Positions 52,211-64,000 of a stretch of DNA of 64,000 nucleotides are shown one piece after another; the stretch's first letter is position 1, and every line of letters starts with the position of its first letter. The DNA is from Glandiceps talaboti (taxonomy: Eukaryota > Hemichordata > Enteropneusta > Spengelidae). Made by a program: the position numbers and the translations under genes. The DNA is taken from contig NC_135566.1 of assembly GCF_964340395.1 (NCBI RefSeq), positions 1,126,001 through 1,190,000 on the forward strand, given 5' to 3'. The notes under the pieces were generated by a model, which was given only the letters and a program-made list of their open reading frames with translations, ran no database searches and was not told where the DNA came from.

Positions 52211-52358
52211 TGTCTGTGTGTCTGTGTGTCTGTGTGTGTGTCTGTGTGTCTGTGTGTCTGTGTGTGTGTATGTGTGTGTGTCTGTGTGTGTGTGTCTGTG
52301 TGTCTGTGTGTCTGTGTATCTGTGTGTCTGTGTGTGTGTCTGTGTGTCTGTGTGTATA
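52211..52358. repeat. (TGTGTC)/(TGTGTG) array
   Basis: Irregular TGTGTGTC and TGTGTCTG units; the third GT/CT-type hexamer array in the upstream flank. All open frames over it are repeat translations. Confidence 0.95.
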
Positions 52359-52631
52359 GTAATTGACAATTGAGTATATATAAAGTTTATCATTTACAGA
52401 TACTTTGATTATTAAGCTACAACGTGATTATTTATCATTACGGTAAATGAGCTACATGTCTTGGGATTTATAATAGGCAACCGTAATACTTATTCAAGAC
52501 ATAAGCAATTTCTTGAGATTTAGACTAAAGTTGCACCGCATCAGGAAATATTAGTTCTAAGATTAACAAGATGGAACGCTAAGGAGTATTATCATTAAAT
52601 TTCCCTTTTAAAGAACATATAAATGTCACAA

Positions 52632-52822
52632 TGTCACGTGGTAACGTTCATATGTCACATGGCAAAGTTCATATGTCACGTGGTAACGTTCATATATCAC
52701 ATGGCAAAGTTCATATGTCACGTGGTAACGTTCATATGTCACATGGCAAAGTTCATATGTCACGTGGTAACGTTCATATATCACATGGTAAAGTTCATAT
52801 GTCATGTGGTAACGTTCATTTC
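52632..52822. repeat. 21-bp minisatellite in an alternating A-B order, 9 copies
   Basis: A units GTCACGTGGTAACGTTCATA alternate with B units GTCACATGGCAAAGTTCATA, starting every 21 bp from 52633. A units contain the E-box palindrome CACGTG and AACGTT; B units carry CACATG and AAAGTT. The B units themselves alternate between GTCACATGG and ATCACATGG starts, giving an 84-bp higher order. Confidence 0.96.
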
Positions 52823-52868
52823 TGTAATCTCCAATTGAAGTGAGAATTATGACATTTGCGTCAAAACA

Positions 52869-52890
52869 ATAAATAATAATAATAATAATA
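52869..52890. repeat. (AAT)n microsatellite
   Basis: About seven AAT units. Confidence 0.9.
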
Positions 52891-55084
52891 ACTACAAAAA
52901 CTAAACTAAGGTTGAACTGTTGAACTTAAGGAATACCCTAGAGGTGAATATATCACTACACTAACTTAGGTAACATTGGCTTACATTCTGAATTAATTGT
53001 CATAGAATATATCAACATAACATAACAGAAGGTAAACAGTCTTCTGAACAGTTACCAGTATACATTTGAACAGTAATATACATATAACCTTTATTATATA
53101 AGGTCAATTTCATGTTCGTGGTTCCTTTTTGTCAGCATTTCTGTTCATCTAGAGCCTCCCCCCTTCCTCTCTTTGCTTGCCGATACAACAACACAATGTG
53201 AAACATTATGAGACAATATATTAAAGGCAGTAGAGTGTACCGATTAGTAATCTCATTAGATGTAGTGACAATGCCCATCAAGGCCGTAAGTGATGAGATA
53301 CTTGTAATGGTATGTGCAAGGACTTGATAACATAATGCTAACTGCCTGATGGTCAAGAGTAGGTCATGCCGACCTTGACAACAATATCGAATTCATCGTA
53401 GTGGAGATGAAAATGACATTTGCATTGGAGGTCATTATAGAAATGATTGTAAGAAATCAAAGCAATGGCAGTAGTTTAGTAATAACCTGTATATAGTATT
53501 GGACACACTATGAATATTGAACGATGACTGCAAGAAAAAACATAATCCTTCGTATTCCATTACAGTAACTGTCAAATTGAACCACTTTGAATATGACAAT
53601 TACTAGTTTAATGGAATATAGAACTTGAACATTACTTTTAATAGGAGATACTACTCTCACTTGATCACGTACATTAATATGTGACCGTGCTATCATCAGT
53701 TTTAGTACACGAGGTACGTGCGATTTTATACATGGGCAAACTATAAAGTCTGCAATTTGATAAAGACGGCGTTAATACCGACAACAGAAATCCGAATCAA
53801 GACCTAAACAAATTGTTTGGTTCTGGTTACCCGACCCCACCTAGTTTTTCACTGCCGACCCTAAACTTTTTTTTACGTATTCGAGAAAAAAATAAAAAAA
53901 TCGCGAAAATTGTGAAGTCGAAATAGTAGATGCGAAAACTAAAATCAACTTAAAAAGACAATATAAAACTGTCAAATCTGTAATGGCTGTACAGCTGATG
54001 AGAGAAACCAATAACACAGAGACCATATGGAAAACAACGGAAAACAAAACTACCTGAACTAGACACTCACACATGAAACAAAATATACCTACCCATCTAT
54101 TCTAATACTGAGCGTAATCGAAACCACACAATTTAAATCTGAAATATTAAACTCTTCTCAAAATAAGGCAACTAGCGAAGTACTGATATTCCAAAATATG
54201 AAGGAGTCACAAGCTTTTCTCCTAAAACAACATGTAGTAATGACGGAACTCTTATATGATTGGAGTTGTAAAAACAGGTATAGGGTGTTAAATGATAAAT
54301 ATAAGAATAACATATTATGCATCACATTGCTATATAGATGAGTCACGTGATATCATCGGAAGAAGTTGACTTTTGTATCCGTGCTGCTACAATATATATA
54401 TATTAAACATATGATACAAACTGAAGACTGATTACTTTTTTTATTTTGTTGTCATGGCAACATTTAGCTAGAAAACAATGATCAACCAAACTGTTGTGAC
54501 GTCATCAACGTTGTGAGATTTCAAGCTAACATTTTCACATAACAGTAGGGGGTATAAGTTGGTGTGTATGAATTAACCAATGTACTTCTGTCTTCCAAGT
54601 GGAACCGTTTAGGTAATGTCCACCAAGGTGTAACCTACATTCTATAACACCCTTTTAGCTGAGAGTATTGTAATTTAGTTATCAGCATACTACATGCTGA
54701 GTAGTTCATCGTGGTGTATTGCAATATTTAGGTGTTGCTTAGACCTATAGCAGGAAAGATAAGGTAGAGCATGAAGGTTTATCTGTGCAAATTACTTTTT
54801 AAATGTTTGAAGAAGATTCAGATGAAACATACGAATGTGAAATCCGGAATGTTTCTTTTAAAATGTCAACCAAAAGTTTAGGTTGTTTGTTTTATTTTAG
54901 AGAATAGTTATATATCTATAAAGGAGAGTTATTTGTCACCTCACCGTACAATGACCTTAATTTAGGAATAATCTATTTGAAAGTGTGTTACATATCACGA
55001 ATATGATACATTCCCAAAAGGAGTTGTTTACATTTTATCTCTTCTTTCCATTAGTACATTCAACTATGCCTTTCATTCATATTA
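52891..55084. other. Unique non-coding DNA
   Basis: AT-rich, CpG-retaining. Minus-strand frames at 53132-53356, 53508-53696 and 53841-54074 are hydrophobic or mixed and resemble no known protein. No gene can be supported. Confidence 0.5.
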
Positions 55085-55835
55085 CCCATATCCATGTTTC
55101 GATTTATATTACCCTTTCCCTATATCCATGTTTTGATTCATATTACCCTTTCACTATATCCATGTTTTGATTCATATTACCCTTTCCCTATATCCATGTT
55201 TCGATTCATATTACACTTTCCCTATATCCATGTTTCGATTCATATTACCCTTTCCCTATATCCATGTTTTGATTTATATTACCCTTTCCCTATATCCATG
55301 TTTTGATTCATATTACACTTTCCCTATATCCATGTTTTGATTCATATTACCCTTTCCCTATATCCATGTTTATATTCATATTACCCTTTCCCTATATCCA
55401 TGTTTTGATTTATATTACACTTTCCCTATATCCATGTTTTGATTCATATTACCCTTTCCCTATATCCATGTTTATATTCATATTACACTTTCCCTATATC
55501 CATGTTTCGATTCATATTACCCTTTCCCTATATCCATGTTTTGATTTATATTACCCTTTCCCTATATCCATGTTTTGATTCATATTACACTTTCCCTATA
55601 TCCATGTTTTGATTCATATTACCCTTTCCCTATATCCATGTTTATATTCATATTACACTCTCCCTATATCCATGTTTGTATTCATATTACCCTTTCCCTA
55701 TTTTCATGCTTTGGGTCATATTACCCTTTCCCTATATCCATGTTTTGACTGACCTTTCCCTATATCCATGTTTTGACTGACCTTTCCCTATATCCATGTT
55801 TTGAATTATATTACCCTTCCCCTCTATCCATGTAA
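55085..55835. repeat. 34-bp minisatellite, ~21 copies
   Basis: The unit carries CCCTTTCCCTATATCCATG followed by TTTTGATTCATATTA. Copies differ mainly at TTTTGATTC, TTTCGATTC and TTTATATTC, and at ACCC versus CACT. Three late units are shortened by loss of the TTCATATTA part. Plus-strand open frames of 70-91 codons are translations of this array, which is open in all three frames. Confidence 0.96.
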
Positions 55836-58800
55836 ACACAGTTGGTAACAGGAAACCACCTGCCGTATGGGAAGAAATTAAAGTTACATTAGTGTTCCAA
55901 CATCATTAACAGGTTTGATAGATTTAGTATTACGACATAGAACGTGTTCAAGATGTGAATTTAGGTACTAGCATATCGTAGTGCCGAGTGCCGATTTCCT
56001 GGAAGTCAGGTTAACCGTAAAAATGAAAAATGTGCCCAGGGATACAGAGAGGTTCTGATAAATTGTCAGCCGATATGTTGTCGTTCTATAGTCGAGGGGA
56101 TAGCGATAACATTTGGAAGAAGTATTTGTGTGCGATACTATTACTGTTAGTGCCTCCCCTACGACCATCACATGAACTGTTTTCTTGGCAATAACCATCT
56201 GAATGGTACAAAACGAATATATTTCATAGCTTATACCGCTGGGAAATTTTGTCATCGAATCTTTATCTGACGTTTCCACAATTAACGCACACTAGCCTGT
56301 ACCAGGGGAGTCGGAAAATCCGATCCTGTCTCCAATTCCTGAATCAAGCTTATCAAAACCATCGAATATTATGTTGCAGGAATCGTTTAAACGTTCAATA
56401 ATCTGTAATGATTAGGCGAGAGAACGTTAGCACGACATTGCTCATTCACCGAAGCAGCTAATACTCCTTGGTACAGCCAGTCTGAACGCCAACCACCATG
56501 ACGCCACACAACAACACTTAGACCCTGGCCATCATATACATCTTTACAATCGTAAGACTAGATTCCTGTTTCTTACAACATTCTGTATACTTCCACATTT
56601 AAATATCATCTTTGGATAAGAACTATACCATTGGACATTCCGTTGCACAGTAATTATCTAAATCCACATGGAATCTATATATGACATTGCAATTATTGAC
56701 TGGCTTGTTGTGTAAACCGTATAAAGCAAGCTAAAGTAATAAATAAATAGGAAAAAGTAAAGCTAAGATGTAAGAAAGAATTGATATCTCGACGGAAATA
56801 TTTTGAAATATGAGATCCTATATACACGTTGGAAGGAACTACATAAAGTAGTTTGCCTCTAACAACATTTATAACAAGCTTATAGAGTTCTAATTGGTAG
56901 CAAACATATTTGTAGTTCATGTAATATTGTATACATATAATCTAAGATCAGTTTGAAGTATGACGCAACAATGCGCTGCGAAAAAGACGTATTTTTAAGG
57001 CTACAAACTCAGTCGTGCGTACTTTCAAAACACGTGTTATGTACCTGCAATTATGTAGTGTAATGGTGTACAATCGTATACTTATTTGAAAATGCCATAA
57101 TGAGATCAAGAAAGGTGGCATGTGTAGTTAAGATCCATCAAATCACAAACAGCATGAAGATTAATTAAGGTACTCTACACAGCTTATGTTGCTGTGCTAT
57201 CAATCATCAATTTGATGTTATTTGAATACACATGAATAATGATTGTTATGATCATTTTAAAATAAAAATTGATGATAAGAAATCCATAATTTATTAGCAT
57301 GATCATAATTTGGGATCTTTTGTTAAATTACCATGTTATTTTAAGAATGTTAAATCACAGTGCTATGTCGTAAAAATTGAACAATGATAAAAAGACGCTT
57401 TTAACATCACGAGTTATACCATAGACATTGGAGACTATCTATGATTATACAATAAACAAAGTACCACTGTAAATCATAAAATAAAACTTATGAAAACAAT
57501 TATCGTGATTATCATAATTCACCAGTAAATATCGCACACTTTTATTATATTCTCATTGTGATTTAGCTTGACAGATAAGAAATGATATAGCTAATAACTG
57601 TAGTATATATTCTTAGGAACAGTTATAGCATGTTTTAAACCATTACGTGTATAACTTCCAATAGTTCGGCAAAAGGTCATGTCATGACCGCATGTGTCCT
57701 TTCCCACAATTTAATCCAAAAATAACCTTCCGTGAAATATCAAGATTCCATGTAAATGACCTTACTTATAAACCCCCACCCACCTATTTTATACATTAAA
57801 ACTGTGGATAACGTTCTCTATCCCTGCTAATATTACCTATATATAGAACTGTACAACATGGTGAACATATTGTTAGGTAATAGTGGTGGATTATCTATGC
57901 ATTGGGAACATGTGCAAATGTAAGAGTTACAAAATGAACAAAATATGACCAACAAGTAGTACGCTATCTGGGACAAGGTTTAGATTTGTAATACTGTGTT
58001 TATCGGTTCATTGAAGACGGCGCAATCGTGGATTAAAACTAGAGCGATAAGACTATCACAATGTATGACATTCTTCTCTTATCAATAAATGTAAGATTTA
58101 GAAGTCCAACTCTTCAGATTTTGAATTATGATTTGCTACAAATTACTACTCGCAACGTGCTGGGAATTCCAATCCCAGTACCTATGGAATTGTTGTCTGA
58201 ATGGAAGAGTTATCAAAATGGACACATCTGAAAAGACGCCCCTTGAGGTGGGCAAGATATAACTATTTAATATCACTAACAGCCCAAAAGTGTTTATGAA
58301 ATGAAAGTGAACGTACGGAAACTATGTTCTAACAATTGATACTACATGAGGGGACCCAGAGTCATTTTTAAACATCACTAGAATGTGATCATCGCAGAAT
58401 CAGTTTCTTTTCCCTCTCAACTGGCTTATTCTTGAGTAGAGTTGCAAGACGACGACCGAGAACTAAACTCAAACCGGATCACTTAGTCGCAGACGTTTCA
58501 GAATTCAGAAAGCTGACGCCGAGTCTATAAGAGCAATCCTTGAAGTAGAGATTGTATCTTGAACTAAAATGCATATCACATGGACACCTGTAAACAGTTC
58601 CTCAGAGGAGCAGGATTTATAATCTATTGTAAACCCTGGCATTCTAAGTAAGGAGTCGTATCACGTCTTAATTGCTGGGTTGGTCGAACAGCGTAATTAG
58701 AGTCGAATCCGAAGACAAGCAATTGGACACGAAACGCAAGTAAGCCTAGGGAAACGGGTAGTCATCTTACTTAAACTGTTGCAGTTGTTTGCTTTTTGTT

Positions 58801-60445
58801 TATCTAAGAGTAAATGATTTTGACAGTGACCTTTAGTGTAAAGTTGCTGCCTCTATAATGTGGCTCACCACACAAAAGAAGAATTGTCTTCAGGAAGACT
58901 TGGGTCTACCTCAGACATTATTTTTACTTTTAGACAGTAAATGATAAATGTCCATGTCGGTGCCCACAAGAATAGGTCATAAGTGAGTATCATTACATCA
59001 AACTCATGGAGATTGATTTATCAAATAAATATTTATACCCCGTCCGCTGCAAGGAAAGACTGACGTAACGTTACAAAAGGTAAAAGAAAAGGACAATTTT
59101 TTTTATAAAATGTGTTCTGAAAGCTGATTTAATCTACTGTTATCATATTTCATACATGAAATGTCAGTTTACTTATTAACACAATTGAGCATGACAAAGA
59201 TCGGAAGTCTTACAAGTCCTACATTAATACCTATAGAATTTCTGAGTGTCAGTTTAGATGCTTTGAAATGATTGTTATATCAGGCGCTATTTAGCATGCT
59301 TGTTGAATGTCAAATTAATGGGTCCATAGTTCTAACTATCGTTATTTCAATTCGTGTGAAAAGAGTTCTTCAATTCTATCAATTCATGCATGCATGTATT
59401 ATCGCAAAATATTCGCTCTCTGCCTACAAGCAACAATACATTATTGATAAGATTTTGTTAAAACAATTAACCTTATGGCAGAAGTCACTTCACTCACAGA
59501 ATACCAGTTTAGAGATACTATAACGTTGTATGTGGTAAATAATATGTATTGTAACAGTTCTGATATGCGATGATAACTCCAATATTGATAGTATCTTGAA
59601 TGGTTGAAACGTCATTTTGTATTCTTAAAGACTAGAAGTACAAGACGTGTGTGTCAGTACTAGTAGAAGCTATCCTTACAAGTAGACTGAATTCTACGTC
59701 TAATTCCGAGTTTCTCTAATACTACTAGACATTTTACTCCCGCCCCATGACGGTTTCGAAAATAAACAAACAAAATGAATTATGTATTAAGTGTGCTATA
59801 GTATAAATTCAACCATTTTTGGCCACACCCTCACAATTCATCTAAACCATTAGATATGAGACAGTATCGTAAGCAATCAGTAGAATATGCACAGTAAAGA
59901 CTTATTCTGACTGGTCCGTCTCAGTGGAACTCATGCAACAAAATCCTTTCTTGAGATAAGCGTTTTATTTGCCAGGCTGAATTACTAAATTTAATATATC
60001 AAAGCAGGTAGTTTCTATGTATTTTACTTGTGTCTTCAGCTACGATACCTCCCACTGGATTTTATGCAATTAGGATATTACGAGTGTAATATTTACAACG
60101 GGTTCATATTGTCTGGCTATGATACCCTTGACGCCTTTCACCATATTATTGACGCGATCTTGCCGACGTACATCTCCTATAATCGCATGTTTGTGGTATT
60201 TGAACACAAACAATCTATGTGCTTGCCTGAGCAATAATAATAGAATGTATAATTGTGTCATTTCTAATCTTGAACCCTGTAAATTAGGTTTCCTGTGTAC
60301 CGTATATATGTCATGTTATCTTAAGACGTATTGTTACTATTCTGTAAGCTGAGATTGTAGAACTCGTTCACTAACTAGACGCAGTATGAACTTCATCCTG
60401 AATTGTAATATTGGCCAGCTGCAGCATTAGAGGAAAACAAATTGC
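55836..60445. other. Unique non-coding DNA
   Basis: AT-rich and CpG-retaining, without long tandem arrays. The minus frame 55968-56279 (103 codons) and the plus frame 59272-59523 (83 codons) are the longest openings; neither has a recognisable motif. A more GC-rich patch lies at 58140-58760, with short openings on both strands. Confidence 0.5.
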
Positions 60446-60685
60446 ATGTGTACCTCAAAGGATGACAAATTCAACAACAAAAAACTAATTAAGTTATTTA
60501 GGTTTAATATTCTGTGCATTAAAACCACGGAATTGAAAGTCACAATCCATGAAGACGGAATTGAACAGGATGTGACGTCATTGTTGAATGAAACCAGGAA
60601 AAAGAAAATATATTTACGTTTCCAAAACACCGATAAGTTAGTAAGATTTCAAGAAAATTTATATATTTCTCATGCTATGCAATAA
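60446..60685 (+). CDS. Candidate small open frame, unknown function
   Basis: A 79-codon frame from ATG, with an in-frame stop seven codons upstream, to TAA. The second half reads like an ordinary soluble protein: TIHEDGIEQDVTSLLNETRK followed by KKIYLRFQNTDKLVRFQ. It is lysine-rich with alternating hydrophobic positions that could form beta strands. No splice site, promoter or family was recognised. In AT-rich DNA an opening of this length can occur by chance. Confidence 0.2.
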   Translation: MCTSKDDKFNNKKLIKLFRFNILCIKTTELKVTIHEDGIEQDVTSLLNETRKKKIYLRFQNTDKLVRFQENLYISHAMQ

Positions 60686-60837
60686 ATTGATACAAACTGG
60701 GGGTTAAGGTGACGCTAGCAATTACCTACAGGTGCCGTTGGTTTTAATTTTCTCATAAACTTCTCATCCTAATTACGTGCAAGCATAATAAATGATTGCA
60801 TTGCTAGAATTATCAATCCGACTCCTCCGCCCCCCCA

Positions 60838-60912
<75 letters not shown>
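60838..60912. repeat. (CA)n microsatellite
   Basis: About 36 uninterrupted CA units after a C-rich start. Confidence 0.97.
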
Positions 60913-60913
<1 letters not shown>

Positions 60914-63401
60914 GTACGGCAGCACTGTGCTTCAATGTATCGCTCCCAGTTAAATGCATATTGAAAATATTATAATCAAATATTAGTATTAAGTGATCTT
61001 TATTGAAATGGTTTAATCAACATTCGAGTTCAATTATATCTTGCACATACTGATTTTGATAACCACTTTAGGTTTTCACTTAGTTTAACAGAACACTGTA
61101 CTCGACATGTTTGCGATTCTATTGTTTTCAATATTTGTTGTACGTTATATAGAACACAAAGCATGTTTACAATAATATGCACTATAAAACAAATATGCAA
61201 GACAGCTGTTGGAAATCAAAAGACACCGAACACATGTTACCGTGGCAAAATGACTCCCCATAGTGTGTGTTAAATACGTGAATATTTCCGAGGAGAGGAC
61301 GTTTTGACTGCCAACGAAACTTGGATTTCAAAGAAAATACACGTTTATGGAGAGATTCAAATGGGCATCGAGAGTGTTGTCATTTATGGATCCATTATAT
61401 TTTCTATTCTTGCAATGATTCTGTTAGAGTTATTGTATTTATGCGAGTGATGTTAGCTACTATAGCCCCTATATGTAGCCCAGTCACTATTGTACTAGTA
61501 GATTGTACCCTCCAAGCCACTCTCTTTATTAAGGCCTCCGAGTTATAATTTACCTCAAAACTTGTACATGTATTGCCCTAATAAACACTGGTATACACTT
61601 AACTCTGTTCAAGGCACAACTTGCGCATCTCTTTAGCTCAATTCTTAAGGATAATTTTTCGAAATAGTTTAAATAACGTAAATGAAATATCAATTTCATG
61701 TAGTTTCTTAAGAAAAATGATGGCCAAGAAAACAACTAGAGTTTTGACTTTTATATCATACCGTGTGTCACGTTATTAGTATATTGATCCTAACTTAAAA
61801 ACGAGATTTCGAACAGAAGAACGGAATATGCTGAACATTCACTTACTTCTTTATTCATGGTTGCAAATACTATCATATCACAGAATCATAAATAACCAAA
61901 CCTTTCATTTACGAATGCGAAAATTGAGTTTGTCTACTGCGTATATTGTACATCATTGTAAAGAAGCTTGCCAAGCCAACGCATGCATACTACATGACAT
62001 GCAGTTAATGAAAAAGAAAACCGACCAATAGCTCAACATTAGTCTTGACGTTTGAAACATAAATTTTAAACAAATGTTAGTCTTACAGTCAAAAGTAAAC
62101 ATCAATATAGATATGAATGATTCAAACCACAGATCAAAATACATCCTGCCCGACACAACATTTGAAGTGTATAATACTGGCTTACGTCATCGCATCAACA
62201 GAACATGTGGGATCAATACGTACACACGCTATCAATTTCATTCCGGATGTAGGAACTGCGTGGAAAATATACTTTATGACATTACTAATAGATTTGGGAT
62301 AATAAATATTCGTTAGTATGCTGACTTTATGGAGATTATACGATTGCAGTGGGTTTGGACAATTTTGGGATGTTTGAAGTGGGGCTTTGTTTTTATCAAA
62401 AATTATTGGCACATGTTATGAAATAAAATGAGACAAATAGCTTGTAAATGCTGCTAGAAATTATTCAACATCATCAATTTATAAACCGAAGTAATAGGGG
62501 TATTTTTAGACCAACTGTAGCTTTGTAACCTAAGGTTTTCAAACTGTAGCAACTGAGAAACAGCTCATGTATTGTTCTCCGTTATTCTATGGCGAGGTTT
62601 TCTTTCCCCCCCCCCCGAAACATCCATTGACATTCAAAACTCTGGCAGCGTTTTCATAAATGACAGACCAGTTCTTGTCATCTGATACATTTACTTTGTA
62701 ATTTCACAGTTCTCTAGAATCACGGTGTGTTCAAACCACAAGGTGAATAGTGCTCCTTTGATCACAGTTACAATGTAAAGGTCTAAGTGGCAGAAGGAAA
62801 TATCTGAAAACTATAACCAAAAAAAAAGCTACGAAGGACATAGAAAAATCAAGACGACTTCGATTTTAAAGATTAAGAAAGGATTATATGAGAAGAACAT
62901 AAGAAGTAAAAATTGATGAAATCTAATGTATGGATTATTGATCGAAATCAGTGTCTGACAATAGAATGTAGAGATTAGGCAAACATCAAAGTTAATATGT
63001 CTAAGATAATCAAAAATACAATATCAAGTTATAACCTGAACTAATATACTTATGGCGACTATATAAACAACTTGTGACTTTCATTTTTTGTAGGTAGTGA
63101 AAGTTTGAAATCCAATTATTCTCATTTCTTAAAATCCGTCATTTCTGATGCAAAAGAATATATATAAATGACTGGAGTATTCATACAGTGCAGTCATGTA
63201 GAAACTCTGTATAACGTGGCAATCAAGTACGACTTTATTACGTCGCACAAATAGTACACTATGTCTGCCGTCCATATGTATACATGTATATACACGATAT
63301 ATGCGTGCGCACACACACGCGCACAGACACGCGTATATATAATTTGTTAGCAATGGAGCGTGCATGTGTGCGTGAGTGTGTCTCTCTCTGTGTCTGGCTG
63401 T

Positions 63402-63435
63402 CGGTCTGTCTGTCTGTCTGTCTGTCCACCCATCC

Positions 63436-63501
<66 letters not shown>
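63402..63501. repeat. (CTGT)n and (CT)n compound microsatellite
   Basis: CTGT units in two blocks separated by CCACCCATCCG, then about 15 CT units. Open frames on both strands here are artefacts of the array. Confidence 0.96.
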
Positions 63502-63504
<3 letters not shown>

Positions 63505-64000
63505 ATATCATTGTTAAGAGTTTTTTTAACTTGCAATATGATAAATTGTATCCTTGATATGGGAGCTACTACAACCTTATTGCAGCAATTATGATTCTTA
63601 ATATCCAACCGCACATTCAGTAAAACTAATATTTAAACTGATGTGGCCATTAGTATAACAATTAAGTCATGAACATAATATGTAGCTCCTAGAATTTCTG
63701 TCACATTGTGTGACATGAAACAAATGTAGCATATTGTTTGGCCACTACTTGAGGTCAAGATGAGACATCGTTTCTTTATCGATTTTGTCTTAGAATTACA
63801 TCTGCATGCTTTCAAGAGATTGTTAATTATAAGATGAAAACGATGACTTTTATGATAATCTATAGTCAGTGTCGTCGTTTGATGATATCTAAGATTTGAT
63901 TTGGCGCCTTTCAGTATGTACAGTAAGCAACAAAGCGAGTTTTATCCAGGCTATGAATACGATTATAAGCCTCCCTGTTGACCCTTGCCCCTCCAAAACA

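Larger units (their letters stand above)
60686..64000. other. Unique non-coding DNA with simple repeats
   Basis: Apart from the CA and CTGT/CT tracts and a C run at 62606-62617, I see no gene. Short open frames at 61321-61548 and 62074-62316 are unremarkable. Confidence 0.5.

Noticed and set aside
53132-53356. Hydrophobic 74-codon minus frame with a basic tail
   Set aside because: The first codon is TTG, splice signals are poor and no membrane-protein family is recognised; AT-rich DNA often yields hydrophobic frames.
55094-55578. Frames of 70 and 91 codons with repeated aromatic peptides
   Set aside because: The 34-bp repeat is open in all three plus frames, so these are translations of a minisatellite.
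58430-58640. Short protein-like openings on both strands in a GC-raised patch
   Set aside because: Each is under 35 codons and splice signals are weak or contradictory.

Overview
This is a window of animal nuclear DNA: AT-rich, packed with microsatellites and minisatellites, and holding one clear intron-bearing gene. The gene is a Musashi-family RNA-binding protein (msi) on the minus strand. Six coding exons lie between 27598 and 32323. They spell the start codon, all of RRM1, the linker and the first part of RRM2. The rest of RRM2 and the C-terminal tail are not found down to position 1, so the first 27.6 kb is read as one very long intron of this gene. The lineage cannot be fixed from this window. 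The patchy CpG content (see below) and repeat style suggest a non-vertebrate bilaterian, probably a marine invertebrate, but that is inference.

Layout. 1-27597: Musashi intron 6, with a 68-bp minisatellite (344-825), degenerate repeats near 1.7, 2.6 and 12.6 kb, a compact hairpin element flanked by 8-bp direct repeats (12746-12845), an (AG)n tract (18100-18187) and a 43-bp repeat (18762-18875). 27598-32323: Musashi exons 6 to 1, with a 20-bp minisatellite (28589-28957) and a 12-bp inverted repeat (30576-30619) inside intron 5. 32324-32570: promoter-proximal DNA with CCAAT, E2F-like, AP-1-like and CRE motifs. 32796-33869: a 1.07-kb ACT/ACC trinucleotide array. 33870-64000: the upstream flank, with no gene I can prove. 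It holds many tandem arrays (66-bp, about 41-bp, 44-bp, 21-bp and 34-bp units plus long simple repeats) and four weak coding candidates at 41537-41722, 44737-44888, 51031-51139 and 60446-60685.

The most useful large-scale signal is a step in CpG density near 30.7 kb, at Musashi exon 5. CpG is scarce through the long intronic part and much more frequent from there through the promoter and the whole upstream flank. This is what mosaic invertebrate gene-body methylation would leave, and it independently supports the view that 1-30.7 kb is gene body and 31-64 kb is not. Most predicted open frames longer than 60 codons are translations of simple repeats or chance openings in AT-rich DNA. I found no convincing tRNA, rRNA, CRISPR array, transposase or reverse transcriptase.
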